Below, one piece after another: positions 34,730-46,743 of a DNA stretch of 64,000 bases. The DNA is from Diplodia intermedia (Eukaryota; Ascomycota; Dothideomycetes; Botryosphaeriales; Botryosphaeriaceae). The stretch covers positions 93,269-157,268 of the forward strand of contig JAKEKT010000089.1 in assembly GCA_021495925.1 (NCBI GenBank). The letters are read 5' to 3'. Position 1 is the first letter of the stretch. The number at the start of each line of letters is the position of its first letter. The translations under genes were made by a program, and so were the position numbers. The notes beneath the pieces were generated by a model. It searched no databases. It saw only the letters and a program-made list of their open reading frames with translations, and was not told where the DNA came from.

Positions 34730-37000
34730 TTCCCGGGTCCATCCATTCACGCGGTGTTCTCTCTACCACCGTCGAATTTTTGGATCAGCGAGATGTGCCA
34801 CGCGCCGTCGAGTCATTGCACACCATCTGCAAGTCCGTGGTGATGTGCCGGCCTGGGCGTCGAACAAGAGAGATGCCTCTAGAGAAAGCCCACCCCACAT
34901 GATCTCCAGGGCGTTGGACAACCCTTCAACTACGACATCAAATCTCAGATATTTTTGTCATGACTTGACTAGATAGCCACACGGCCCAGAGCGTTGGTAC
35001 ATGGGGCATCCAGCCCGAGCGTACAGGATTCGGTTTGTCTCTCTCTCTCTCACTATGCGCTAAACTTAACGTCATCAGACGGCACAGCCAGTAGGCCAGT
35101 TGGTTGTCAACGGCGCAGCGGTAGCAGGATTCGATCTAGGGCCTCTCCGATGCGTGGCATCGGCCCACGCGACCAAAAAAGAGTAGAAAGGAGGTGGGGG
35201 TCCAAGGACAAAGACCCTGGCCCATGCAGGGTGCCGAGCGCGATTCTCGGGAAGGCGCAAGCGGCCGGGATCAAGCGACGGTTGATCGCTCGATGAGCTG
35301 GTGTTGAGGCTTTGCTCGTAAACGCCACATGAGATCATGTCGACGATCATAGACATGTAGAGGATCTGCGGCAGCGAGATTGTCTACCACCTTTCCGTAC
35401 TAGGCTACACCTGCGCAGTGCTGTCACAACTGCGCAGGACAATGTGCGATTTGGCTGCAGTCTCCCTGAATCCTCCAGATGTTGCCCTTGAAGGCGATCA
35501 GACGCGGCTCTGCGTCCAATACAAGGGTTTGCGGCTTGCTGTCGCTGTCTTGGGCGAGCTCACGCCACGTTTGCGCGGGCTCTCCGCGTGCTCCTGATTG
35601 CGCCCATCGACGTCATGGTCTTACGGGTCAGCAGAGTGCTCCGGTTCAGGCGGTGGGAGAGGCGGTGCGGGATTGGAAGCGCGTCAGTCCAGCTTTCTTG
35701 ACGGGTGCAATACGTGTGGAAACAAAGGCGCTTGCGAGCGAAGCAAGCAAGAGTGGCGATCGGACGGCGACTGGAAAAGGGCTGCGATGACTTGTTGGGC
35801 GTCGGGGTGGGTGGGAAACACGGCAGCATGCAGTGCACAACCCGGGCCCCAACCGACTGCTTGCTCTCGAAGCGTGATTGACAGGCACGCTGACGAGTCC
35901 GAGTCGGGTGAACGTGACGGAGCCCACCCGACCAGCTGAAAGCAGCATGATCAGCCAACCAGCAAGCCGCTTTCGGGCCTTGTGAGGGGCGATTCGAGCT
36001 CACAAAGGGCCCGAAACGGCAAGTCCAACAAGCGCTGGCCAAGCGCTTGCTGTTGCTCAAGCGCCGTCTCGCTGGGGTTGATCCTTCCTGGCCGGGCAGG
36101 CGCAACGATGGAGAGAACGGCATCAATGTCACGGCGCAGGCAGGCCTGAGGCGGCGTGAAACGCTCGGAAGTGTCTGGCGGGTCGTTTACCTGCAGCGGC
36201 TCAATAAACCTGAAGATCGGGCCCCGGCTGCCGACGATCAGCATTTTCGGCGGGTCCCAGGATGGAGCGTCTGCTCGGCCTCTCACTGATAATCAAGATG
36301 CAGGATCGGGGGCACATTGGGGGGCGGGGCGGCGCAGGTCGATGCACGGAGGGGTCTCGGTGGGCGTGAGGTCATGGGCGGAGCTGGTTGGCGCTGGGAC
36401 GGACGGGGCGGGTGTGGATCATTGGAGGTGGTTGCGGGTGGTGCAGTCGTCTTTGCGGCGCTCGGGGCAGGAGAGGCAGCGCGGACCGGCCCTCTGATTC
36501 GCGCCTGTTACTTCATCCCTACGCGCGTCGCACGTCATCGCGTTAATGTATCTCTGGCGCCGCCGTCCCGGGGCCCCGGGGGAAAATGCTGGGAGGTGAA
36601 GGGGCGCGGGCGGCAGGACAGCTCAAATAGCCTGCGCGCCCCTGGGGTTTGCGCGCGGTCAAAGACACAGCCTTGTGAAGCTAGCACTGCAGCCCGTCCC
36701 GCTCGATAACGCTACACATTACAGACCACCCCACTAGCGCCCCAGACTGCCCGCACTGCATCGTGCGCGTCCTGCAGCCTCCAGCCAACGCACCCCTGCC
36801 GCCGCCAGCCTATCACGCTATCACCGCCGATATACATAGCACCAGCTCCCCGACTATTCTCGCCCCCGGCTTCGTGCCGCTCGTGCCTGCTCAATCCTCG
36901 CACCACTGCCGCTGCGCCATATATCAGCCTGTCCGGCCCGCTTTCTCTCGTCCACCATCAACCCACACATCCATCCATTGCCGCCCAGTAGTGGCTTTCC
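34730..37000. other. Long intergenic stretch, no supported gene
   Basis: About 2.3 kb. Open frames of 190 codons (35560-36132, minus) and 130 codons (36317-36709, plus) show no motif, signal peptide or splice structure that I can support. The last 300 bases are strongly pyrimidine-rich, a probable promoter and leader for the gene starting at 37001. Confidence 0.4.
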
Positions 37001-37642
37001 ATGACCGCGTTACTCTCCCACCTGGATCCTCTTGTCGCAATGGCCCCGCAGTCTCGCCGCGGCTCCAACAGTGTAAGCACGCTGCATCTCCCACGCCTCC
37101 AGCTCCCTGCTGACCCGCTGCAGAACGACCCCTACCACCGCTACCTGCTGCTCTCCACCCAGCAGGAGACTCTCCGCCAGCGCCTGACGCTGCAGATTCC
37201 GCCCTCAACACCGACCATGACCCACGAGCCGTCATACTCTCCTCGCTCGTCCTTTTCGTCGGACATCTCGACGCAGTACAGTCCGACACACTCGCCCTCT
37301 CAGACTCCAGCAACCCCTCACCACACGGCTGCTCCCTCGAGCGCTGCCAGCTCCTCGCCAACCCCCGACATGCCAGGTGTTGTGCAATCCTCTCATGCTT
37401 CGCACCACGGCATCCGCGCCGGCCAGCCAGTGCCGGAGGACAGCAAGCTGTACGACGTAAACAAGCAGGTCAAAGCTGTGCTGACCGAGCTTCTCAACAC
37501 GGACGGCGTGAAGCATGATGAGCGCTTCCGTATGTGGGTGCAAGGACGCCTCATGGAGACCGAGATGGAAATGCGCCGTCAGCGCAGGAGACGGAGCAGC
37601 GTTGACCGAGAAGTGCTCGAGAGCATCGCCGAGCATTTTTGA
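37001..37642 (+). CDS. Unrecognised protein with Ser/Thr/Pro-rich centre and basic C-terminal helix
   Basis: I do not recognise a family. With a 51-base intron removed (37073-37123, GTAAGC donor, CTGAC branch, CTGCAG acceptor) the product is 196 residues; the intron is a stop-free multiple of three, so retention gives 213. A second in-frame ATG at 37040 could be the true start. The middle is Ser/Thr/Pro-rich. The C-terminal 60 residues look folded and conserved in character: DSKLYDVNKQVKAVLTELLN, then HDERFRMWVQGRLMETEMEMRRQRRRRSS, ending EVLESIAEHF. The Arg-rich run could be a nuclear signal. It has good codon structure and a convincing promoter-like leader, so I consider it a real gene. Confidence 0.6.
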   Translation: MTALLSHLDPLVAMAPQSRRGSNSVSTLHLPRLQLPADPLQNDPYHRYLLLSTQQETLRQRLTLQIPPSTPTMTHEPSYSPRSSFSSDISTQYSPTHSPSQTPATPHHTAAPSSAASSSPTPDMPGVVQSSHASHHGIRAGQPVPEDSKLYDVNKQVKAVLTELLNTDGVKHDERFRMWVQGRLMETEMEMRRQRRRRSSVDREVLESIAEHF

Positions 37643-40636
37643 ATCCGAGCCCGCAGAGTAAAGTAGTGGCTCCGGTTGGGACTACGGGACGGAAAAGTTT
37701 GGCAGTCTAAAATTTTCTTTGGGAGTTGCGGGTGTCTGTCTTGAACAGGTGTCGGGGAGCCTGGGCGGCGTTGTTTGTAGTTCAGCGCTGTACTATACTG
37801 GGCTTGGCGCTTCACAGAGGCATCGCGGTTTGAGTCTTTTCCTTTTTGCTTCTATGATACCAGGCGCCATCGGCTTGCGCATTTCACTTCTTTCATTCAG
37901 CCTGTAGCTTGTACTTCGTCTAATCGACACGCTGCCCATCACCTCACTGCCTCCTTTCTCCGCCCGAATGTGCCAACGCAACCAGGGCTGCGCCGAGCGG
38001 GCGGCCACTCCAGTCTCCGAGCGCATCACGCAATCTTGACTCGCGGCATGCGCCAGCTCACGCCTCCAGGGCCCCCGAACGAACCTTCGTTCAGCCGCGG
38101 GCGCCGGCCCTCGCTTTGCTGGCCGTCTCTCCCTTACCGTCTTGACAATAGCACCAAAGCCAAAGGGCGTAGCGACGATCATCCCGTCCTACCTACCGGC
38201 ACCCTTACCGGCCAAGCCTAGACGAGAGCCATCTTGGCCACCCCGCACCTCTAGCAGCCACCACCCACCACGGCCAACCAACCACGTCTTCGATCTCGCA
38301 TGCCCAGCATGCCCGAGCCTCCCCACGGCGAGGTGTCGGGCACAGCCCGCCGCTAGCTGGAACAACCTAGAACGATGTCCATGTTCCGTCTCTTCGCCCC
38401 CTTCCCTTTCCGGCCGGCTCTGGCCGCGAATGCCCCGGCGTGCGCCCCTGCGCGCTGGATCGAGGGAAGGGCGAAGCGGGTGTTCGTGTAGATAAGTCAA
38501 CGGGCGGCGCGGATTACACCTAGGCCGGTTCAGGCAGTCGGACGGAGACGACGGGACGAGGCGGCACCCAGGGCTCAGCGTGCGTTGGCGCAATGGTCAA
38601 TCGCCTCTTCGTTATTTTTAACTATCGATAATAGGCATTTGGGAGCAGCATCCTTCTCCGCCACGGTTGCGGTCTTTGGCCATGTTCAGCATCGAGGCCC
38701 GCCCAGGCTTCTCGTCGGCGGGCGTGACCCGTGGGGCAATCATCAAGGCGCCATGTTCGGCAGATTTATCGTTGGCTTGCGGCGGGTACATTCGCGTACC
38801 TTTCTTTTCTTTTTTTTTTTTTCCTTTTGCCCCCTGGCGCGTTGATGCTTCTGATCCTTGCCTAGACTACAGCGGATGTGGAAAGGCGCGCTGAGAGGGG
38901 AGGGGGGCTTGCCGGTGACGGTGCTGGAAGACTCGGGGATTGTTCGTGGTTGACTGACGGTCGGGCCAGGGTGGAGTGAAGCCTCAGCTGATAACCCCGC
39001 CTTTGCTCTCTTCCGGGGGGGACGCGAGTGCGGAGTATCGTTATCTTCACGTGCCGTCGTCCCCGGCCTTCCATCTTCGTCATGGGCAAACGAGTGGTGA
39101 GATCCGCTCTGGACCTGGGCCAGGTCCGCGGCCCGGCTCCGACAACGCACAGAGACGACGCATGCGTGGACGGCGTCCAATGCAGCAGCCGGTCGCGAGG
39201 CAGTTCCAACACTGAGGGCCGCGTGGACGGCCGCTCCAATCGTTGCGGATGGGTGCGGATGGGGAGATGGCTCCGTCAGAGCTCCAGCCAAAGTGCGTGT
39301 GGAGAACAGAGGCAGAACTGTTGGACCCAGACCACTGAGTGCTGACGCGCATCATGCACCGTCACTCTTTTGAAACAATCTGCAACACCGGCCAGCAATT
39401 GGTGGAACTCGCGCCCAAGGTCTCCTGATGGGCGTCTGATGTCGCAGACGACCTGGGGTGTGACATGCAGGTGGGGAACGAAGGGCATCCAGCCTCCCTC
39501 CTGATGATCCACGTCCCTGGCCTGGCTGCTTCCGTGCCCTGGTACCTCCTACTGGGCGAGCGAGTGGCGTGGCAATAATGATAATAATAATAATGCATCC
39601 CATCGGATTTCCCAGGCTACAGCTCGCTCTTGACTGGCCGTTACCCGTCCGCTTTCGCCGCTTGTCCGTGGGTGGCTGACATTCCAAGCAGTTGGTTCCA
39701 GACACATCGCGAGGCGTGAATCCAGTGGTTTCAAGAGTGGGGAGCAGCTAGGTTGTGAGGAGAGGAGAACCAGTTTACTGCCGGCATTTCTTGCCCGACC
39801 ATCCTACTCATGCTGCTTCTATTCCCCTTCACCTCGACAATTCGCTCCTGCCGCTTGGCCATCTCCAGCATCAATACAACCGAACGCCATAGGAATGACC
39901 ACTCACGCGACGAAGACGACCGTCACTGAAGCGTCGTTGAAAGAAGTCTTGGATATACGTCAACCTCGGAGCGGCGAAGCAGCGGATGGGTGGAAGGAGG
40001 CGGTTGGTCGCCATGACGGCTGCTGATGCGATGCTGGTTTTGAAGATGCTTCTGTACGTCAGTGGGGAAGGATGGACTCCCACGCTGATGAGACGAGACC
40101 AACCACTGTCGGTGCTTTTGCGGCTTCTCACACGACGTCTGAAGAGCAAGAAAGGAAATAGATTGTGCAAAGCGCGGCCTCCCTCGAGCTTTCACAGCAC
40201 TTGTTTAGCAGCCCTGATTGCTTTTGACGTCTACAATTTTACCAGCAATAATCCGTAAATAGCACCCTGGCCAGGTACCCGGCCTTCACCGTGTTATCTA
40301 CAATGTCTCCTGCGTGTCTGCACAGCTCCATCTACGGATACAAGGCCCCTTTGGATTTGATTTTTTTTTGTTGATTATGATCTCCTTCAGTACAGCTGTA
40401 AGTTGGGTGTCCAGATTTCCATGATTTCTCAACTGCCACAGCAACGTTCTGCACAGAATATTTCCCTTATTTCCTCCCACTTCCCAGAAAGACGCCAAGT
40501 TATGCTTTTTTTGTATGCCATTCCACGCCAGTCTGAGAGAAAGAGACAATCAACCCGCCATTTTGCTGCAGCCAAATTACCAGGAGTTACCCAAAATCCT
40601 CCTCCGTTGACCTCAGGTATGCATATGCTTGGAAGT
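37643..40636. other. Long gene-free stretch with microsatellite and T-run
   Basis: About 3 kb. No frame carries recognisable domains. A run of T residues is at about 38809-38823, an AAT-type microsatellite at about 39574-39594, and a shorter T-run near 40363-40372. The stretch includes the 3' end of the gene at 37001 and of NMA111. It is one of the longest empty stretches in the window. Confidence 0.4.
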
Positions 40637-43600
40637 CTACTTCAGTCTCTCCGGGACTTCCGCTCCCTCCTCTGCGGCGGCAGTGTCTGTAACGACACTC
40701 ATCATCTCCTTCGCGCCACCTTCCTCACACTCGTGCACGATGCGCTTCCAGCGCAGTTCCTCCGTTTCGTCCTTGACAAACTCGATCGTCGGGAAATAAT
40801 GTTCGTTCTTCTTCATGGTTGCGACCCACGGCACGTTGTCGAATGTCATAACCTTCAGACGGAAGTACGTGTTATCCGGGATCTTCTTGACCTCGCGCAA
40901 GAATGAACACAGATCAGGCGTTGGCACTCCGTTGACGTGGGTCAAGAAGTTGGTTGGCGCAAGGCCGTAAGCGCAAGCAGGAGAGCCGCGCATCCGACCA
41001 GAGACGTAAATGTCGGAATGAACCTTGCTGATCTGCTGACGGACTGCGTGGTGCGGGCGGTGTAGAATAGCACCGCAGAACAGGACCGCACGGTCAGTCT
41101 CGAGATCCTCGGTTGGTACGGTGGGAACCTTGATGCTGATCTCCTTCTGCTTCCGAATGATGGCAGCGTCTAGAAGCTCATTATCGTACATAATGTCGAG
41201 GTCGGAAACGCGGGTGATCAGCTTGCCATTGAATGACAAAATGACGTCACCCTCAAGCAGGCCACCTTCGTGTCCAGAGTCGACTTTACGCACCATGAAG
41301 AGCTGGTGGCGTTCGGGATCCTCGTGTTCCACACGCTGAATCCATTCTAGGGCAAGTTAGCAAACACGTTATCGGTAGTGAGGATATCGCCACGTACCTT
41401 CGGAAACCCCCATGATACGGGCCTTGTCCATCTGGACGGTGTGCATCTCAACATTCAAAATGCGTAGCTTGGGCTGAACACCGTTGCGAAGTTGGCGCAG
41501 TACCGGCTCGACCATAGGCGTTGAGAGACCAAGGTGGTACTCCATGTCTTTGCCGCTGTGAGACGAGCGCTCGCCGAGATATGTCAGCCAGATGGCTTGG
41601 ACAGTGCCATCCTCAGCGATTAGCACGCCACTCCCGCATTGTCCGGCCAGGTTGGTGTCCACAGTGACGGCGTCCAGGTTGATCGCACGGTAGCGCGGGG
41701 TGGCGGCACTCGCAGGAATTGCAACCGTTGTGATATCTGTGACGACGGTCTTGGCTACGACAGGGCGCAGATTTTGGTTGAAGCCGAAGAAGATGGTATC
41801 CTCGCCCTGCTTGATGAACTTATCCGAAAGTTTGGCCGTCTTCACCGGAGCTTGAACGAGTGAAGGATCGTACTTGACTATAGCGTAATTTTGGAGAGGG
41901 TGGAGAAACACCGGCTTGCCTTCAACGACTATCGAATCGGCGATGGTGATTTGAATATCGCACAGGTCGTACGGGACGATGGCGCGCGACACGAGGACAA
42001 GGCCCTTTTCAGCGTCCACAACAAGTCCATAGCCGACTTTCCTGGACCTAGGGAATCCGTCGAGCTTCAGCGGCATCGACGAAGCTATCCGGACGAAGCT
42101 CCTCACGATATCGACTGCTTGCGGGTGCTGGGCGTGGTCCATCCGGATGAAGTTTGCGCGTTGAGGCTCGCGCAGTTTAGGTGGGATACGATCTGCAAGA
42201 TCCGAGAAGTCCCACAGACCGGTGGTATCGTTTCGCCTAGCCAGCTTCATCTTGTCATGCCAATGGCGATCGATGGTTAAGACGCTGGTGTTCAAGGTGT
42301 GCAGATCGCGGATATGTTTGTAGGTTACGACGACTCTGCTGCGATCTAGTGGAAAACATGAGTGGTGAAAATCATAAAACGCCACGGGAAATGATGACGT
42401 ACCAGGAATCTCTCTCATGACTTTGACGAAGGTGTCGAGATCCGGAGTCTCCTTGTGATCAATTGACTGGACCAGCCAGCCATACTCGCTGCCTTCAAAT
42501 CGGAAGGATCCGGCTGCCTCGCAAACGAACACACCCATGCCCTTGGTAGAAATTGCATACAGCCTAGCCTGCTGGTACGAAAGCTCGTGGAACGAGGCGC
42601 CAGCTGCCGAAACGAAGCGATCTGGCGTAATGGCATGGAGATCTCCAACAGACACCTCGACTTCCATGTCCACACCCTGGCGCTGGATCAAGAGCTTGAT
42701 CGTCCCACCAACGCTGGAGTCAAGGATGTCGTCAAGGCGGATGAACTGAGTGATGAGGTCGCCGTTCGCCTTGATCATGATATCACCCTCTTGAATTTTG
42801 GCATCCGCAGGCCCATTCGGAAGAATGACTTCAGCAACCAGGAGACACGTCTCCTTAGGAAACTCCTTTCGAAGTGCATCTTCCCAGTTAGCGGTCAATC
42901 CCAGCCTGCGACACTCATCAAATGGTTTCAGGATCCACTGGGTCTGAATGGTACCCCGCGTCACAGGCTCGCCCTTCCGAACGCATTGCAGTGCACGGAG
43001 CGGACGGTCTAGGGGGAGGAAGTAGTCGGTCGCAGCTCCATCAGCTCGTCCGCCAGCTTGCAGGGCTACGGCCGCACCGTCACGGTTCACAACGGGACTG
43101 CCGGAACTGCCACCACTCGCAGCAGCAGCAGCCTGAATGTAGTTTGTGTTGAAGTCGCTGTAGCCTTCTCCATATTCGGGAGCATTGCGATCCAAACGGC
43201 TGATGACACCAGAAAGGATGCTAAGCTTCTCGCCGGCATCGTTGCCAACAACCCTGATCTCCTCTCCAACGCGGGCAAGGTCCGGCCTGAGCTCTAACGC
43301 CGACAAGTCCATGTACTTCACAGCCTTTGGGTCGTATTTGAGGAGGCCAAAGTCATGGACAGGATCGCGGTAGACGGGGTGAACGTCGACCTAGGAAAAA
43401 GTCAGCCCCGTGCGTAGTGTGTCAGTGTGCGCCCTTGTGTGACATACCTCCTCGTGGTTGTCGAAGATAACGTATCCCCAAAAAGGGCCTGCACCGACCA
43501 CATGCTGCAATACCATCAGCTCAGCCCGAACTATCCGAGAGTGAGTAGCCTACTCTATTTGTAAGAATGTAGCCATGCTTGGCATCAACAACGAAGCCGG

Positions 43601-43934
43601 TAGCTTCGCTGGCCAAGGCTGAGTCGGTGTCAAAGGCAGCCGTCTGGCAAAAATGGATGGAGACGACATTCTTGACGACCTTCTCAATGGTTCGTTGCCA
43701 CTCGACCGTGTCGCCAGAGGCGCCGATGTGGGTGACGGAGCGCATGTCGTCTGAGTCGTAGTCCACGTCCATGCCATTGGGCTGGGAGCCGTTGGCGCCG
43801 TTCATGGCGGCTTCTTCCTGTCCGGACTGTGCTTGAGCATCACGCTCCGGGCGGCGCTGCTTCATGGGACGGTCTTTGGAGGGCGTGGGGGGCTGCTTGC
43901 GCTTGCTGCGGGTGTCGTGGCTCTTGCGGTCCAT
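40637..43934 (-). CDS. HtrA-like nuclear serine protease Nma111
   Basis: Encodes 1027 residues in five exons: 43934-43554, 43504-43448, 43390-42403, 42345-41398 and 41346-40637. Nma111 is a nuclear HtrA/DegP-type protease with a role in apoptosis-like death in yeast. The basic N-terminus (SKRKQPPTPSKDRPMKQRRPE) is a bipartite-type nuclear signal. The first protease domain is complete: catalytic His in TNRHVVGAG (about 128), Asp in PVHDFGLLKY (about 159), Ser in GGSSGSPV (about 242). PDZ domains follow, then a second, degenerate protease-like domain (AGQCGSGVLIAEDG) and further PDZ domains, the duplicated layout of this family. The intron 42346-42402 (57 bases) is stop-free and a multiple of three, but removing it gives the conserved EIPDRSRVVVTYKH. 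Confidence 0.95.
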
Positions 43935-44686
43935 GTCGACGGCGGGGGCGTGGCGCGGGTGCGGATTGGGCTGATGGAGGGAGCTTAATGCGCGTCGCGC
44001 GATGGGCGCAGACAAAAGGTCGGGGCGAGGAGCAGCGCAGTAGGTGAGTGGCTGTCGCGGCACAAGCAAGAGGGTGCTCGAAGGGCGGAGACTCAGCAAC
44101 GGCCGGGGAAGGCGCAGGTGCAGCGCTGGAGAGCCAATTAAGGAGCGGCACAGGCGGACGGGCAGAGGGCCAGCACGCATTCGACGGGAGGGATTGGCGA
44201 CTCAACACCCACTGCAACTCGTCAGGGCGGCGGGCTCGTGTGAATGGGGCTCTGCGCGATGAGGAGCGTCAAGGTGTTGACTTGCATTCAAATTTCAGGG
44301 CCGCCATGCGACCAGCGCCGGTCATTGGCCCGCGCGCCCGCCCGAGCGCACGACAACGTCACTGCCAATTCGTCTGCACGTCACTCGCTCCGCACCCACG
44401 TTGATTTGCATGCTCCCTGTCATCAGCTCCTTGAACCATTTCACTTCAGAATGTCTGCCGGCAAAGCACCTGAGCTCATATGCCCACCCACCCTATTTTT
44501 CCGCTAGGTAGTGCTATGTGGAAGGAAAGCCCGCTTCAGCAAGCCATAGCACATCCGTGTGCCGTACCTCACCTGCCCCGCCGGCGCCCTCAAGCGCAGA
44601 TGCAGCTTCGTTCGACCGCTTTTTCCTCGAAGACTTCCCCTTCTGCCACCCCTGTCTTCTTGACAAGCCACCTCCGCCGCCGGAGA
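43935..44686. promoter_or_regulatory. Upstream region of NMA111
   Basis: No supported gene. It holds the NMA111 promoter and the 3' end of the leftward lysine-rich gene. Open frames in both strands overlap without motif. Confidence 0.45.
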
Positions 44687-45211
44687 TCAGCAGTCACGCG
44701 TCTTCTTCCTGCCACGCTTGCCGTCTTCATCCTCCTCAACCTTCGAGTTCGTGGCCTTCACGCGCGGGGCACGGGACCTGGTCTTCGCTGTGTCGGTTGC
44801 CGTTTTGCCGCTGTCCTGGCCAACCTCGTCGTTGTGCTGATCGCCGTCAGGCTTGGCCGCGGCCTCGGCATCTTTGACGCTTGTCTTGCCCTTAGGGGCC
44901 GCCTTCTTCGAGAGAGTTCTGGCTGGCTTGGCGTTGTTGGCCTCGTCGTCGGCTTCGCCGCCAGCGCTCAGTTTGTCGAGCTGCGGCCTGTAGGAATCCG
45001 CAAGACGCTTCATCATCATCTTGACGGCTGCCATTTTCTTGCCCGGAGGTAGGGTAGCCTTGCTCCAGTCGATCGTAGCAGCACCGCTATCGAACAGGTG
45101 GACCAGGAATACCAGCTGCAATATGAGTTGGTGAAGTACGCACTTGTGCCACGGGACCGAACGTACCTTCGTCTCATCGGTCCATCCACTTGCAGCTTTG
45201 CCGTCGGCCAT
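44687..45211 (-). CDS. Unrecognised small lysine-rich protein
   Basis: Encodes 157 residues in two exons (45211-45167, 45115-44687); the 51-base intron has a GTACGT donor and TTGCAG acceptor and is a stop-free multiple of three. The spliced start reads SGWTDETK then LVFLVHLFDSGAATIDWSK, followed by KKMAAVKMMMKRLADSY. This is similar in style to small Pezizomycotina proteins with an N-terminal Myb/helix-turn-helix-like helix set (Trp at positions 10 and about 32) and a charged tail. The C-terminal half is Lys/Ala/Glu-rich with KKAAPKGKT, RSRAPRVK and RGRKKTR, suggesting a nuclear, perhaps DNA- or chromatin-associated, protein. I do not know its function. Confidence 0.6.
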   Translation of the reverse strand: MADGKAASGWTDETKVRSVPWHKCVLHQLILQLVFLVHLFDSGAATIDWSKATLPPGKKMAAVKMMMKRLADSYRPQLDKLSAGGEADDEANNAKPARTLSKKAAPKGKTSVKDAEAAAKPDGDQHNDEVGQDSGKTATDTAKTRSRAPRVKATNSKVEEDEDGKRGRKKTRDC

Positions 45212-45872
45212 GGTGTGAGACTGTGAGTCGCATTAGCCTTGAGCAGGCATAGCGTGGGTCCTGCTTCTTACTCGTGAGTGCGTGCTCTGCCTTGGAGGTG
45301 CTAATGTCGTGTAGTGTGGTGAAGAAAGAGGGAAGAGAAGAGTACGTGGGGTTATATGCTGGTGAGGGCTTGCTCTACAGACCTTGGTGGCATCTGTTCA
45401 GCTGTGGAAGGAACTGGACCCTGCGTCAGTTGTCGGAGGCTCGAGATGCACATACAAAATGACTGCATAATACTTCTTCCGCTTGCAGTTGACATAACTG
45501 AGGCTTTGATCATCATGGAATGACAGAAGGCTTCCGGGTGTCGGTTTCGCGAGCATGTAGGTCTTTGGAGATCCTAGTCTGCGAGAAATGGCCAAAAGTA
45601 ACTGTGAGGTGAGTCTTGACCCGAGATTCTTCACGGCCAACAGGGAGTGCAGAGTATGTGAGCACGACGTGCTGAGGCCAGCGGCACGGCCACAACATCC
45701 GGGGGCCTCGGCTAAAAACGTAGGAGCTCGGGCGGGCGACAGAAACCCCCGACGCAAGCGGGTGCGGTGCCCTGGCGTTGCACCCCCGCCGATCGCATCA
45801 CCCTGGCCGTTTCCGCCGACGGAGAGGGAGGCCTGCGTCAGAAACCACCACACCTTCACATCGGCCGCCACC
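45212..45872. promoter_or_regulatory. Divergent region between lysine-rich gene and AP-2 sigma
   Basis: No supported gene; the 223-codon minus-strand frame here overlaps the AP-2 sigma first exons and has no motif. Confidence 0.45.
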
Positions 45873-46743
45873 ATGGTCTTGTCCTTCATCCTCATCCAAA
45901 ACCGGCAGTAAGCGACCGTTCGGCTTCCCGCATTCATCCGCTTCCGCAATGCTAACGGCTGCTTGTTGCTCGCCCGCAGGGGCAAGACCCGCCTGGCGAA
46001 GTGGTATGCGCCGTACAGCGTAAGCTCGCCTTCCCCACCGCACGCGCTGCTCCACCGCATCGCCCACATCCGCTAAGCTCGCATCTGCCTCCCAGGACGA
46101 AGAAAAAGTCAAGCTAAAGGGCGAAGTCCGTCCCCCTTCCACCCCGCCCGTCGCTTCCATCCGACGCATGTAGACTTCCCATCTCCAATGCGCGATCAGC
46201 ATTCCTACTCTTTCGCTCAGCCTTGCGACAAATCTCTAACGTCTGAATTCCTACGCCAGATCCACCGTCTGATTGCCCCGCGCGACCAAAAGCACCAGTC
46301 CAACTTTGTCGAGTTCCGGAATACATCCAAGATCGTATATCGCCGATACGCAGGGCTCTTCTTCTGTGCATGTGTCGACACCAACGACAACGAACTTGCC
46401 TACCTCGAGGCCATCCACTTTTTCGTCGAGGTGCTGGACGCGTTCTTCGGGAACGTCTGCGAGTTGGATCTGGTATTCAACTTCTACAAGGTTGGTGGAC
46501 GCGATCTCTACAGCGGGGAAGACAGGATAGGGGCGCACCTCCAACGCAAGCTTTCGCGTTGGTTTCAGGGGGCAGTGGGCCTGGGTTTATAATGTACCTT
46601 GGTATTCGTGCGATGCTGAGGCTGACAAATGATCGCGACAGGTCTACGCGATCCTTGACGAAGTATTCTTGGCGGGGGAGATCGAGGAGACGAGCAAGCA
46701 GGTGGTATTGACGCGCCTGGAACACTTGGATAAGCTGGAGTAA
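45873..46743 (+). CDS. AP-2 adaptor complex small (sigma) subunit
   Basis: Encodes 145 residues in five exons: 45873-45907, 45980-46019, 46096-46125, 46260-46490 and 46642-46743. AP-2 links clathrin to cargo and PI(4,5)P2 at the plasma membrane; sigma is part of its core and binds dileucine signals. The spliced product follows sigma-2 almost without gaps: MVLSFILIQNRQGKTRLAKW, PYSDEEKVKLKGE, IHRLIAPRDQKHQSNFVEFRN, KIVYRRYAGLFFCACVD, NELAYLEAIHFFVEVLDAFF, NVCELDLVFNFYK, VYAILDEVFLAGEIEETSK. The third exon is only 30 bases and is followed by an intron with a rare GTCCGT donor. VEFRN and RRYAGLFF favour sigma-2 over sigma-1. Confidence 0.93.

Noticed and set aside
35560..36132. A 190-codon minus-strand open frame in the long gap before 37001
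   Set aside because: Frame is rich in Arg, Ser and Pro as expected of GC-rich non-coding DNA; overlapping frames of similar length exist on the other strand.
38581..38656. A GCGTTGGCGCAATGGTC stretch resembling a tRNA D-arm region
   Set aside because: No anticodon arm, no B box (GTTCRANNC) and no acceptor pairing follow within 90 bases.
8901..45166. Four introns that are stop-free multiples of three (DEK_C gene 8901-8957, 37073-37123, NMA111 42346-42402, 45116-45166), which might mean regulated exon-like introns
   Set aside because: For introns of 51-57 bases about one in three is a multiple of three and roughly 40-45 percent of those lack a stop by chance, so about five in the three dozen introns seen is expected. 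No excess to explain.
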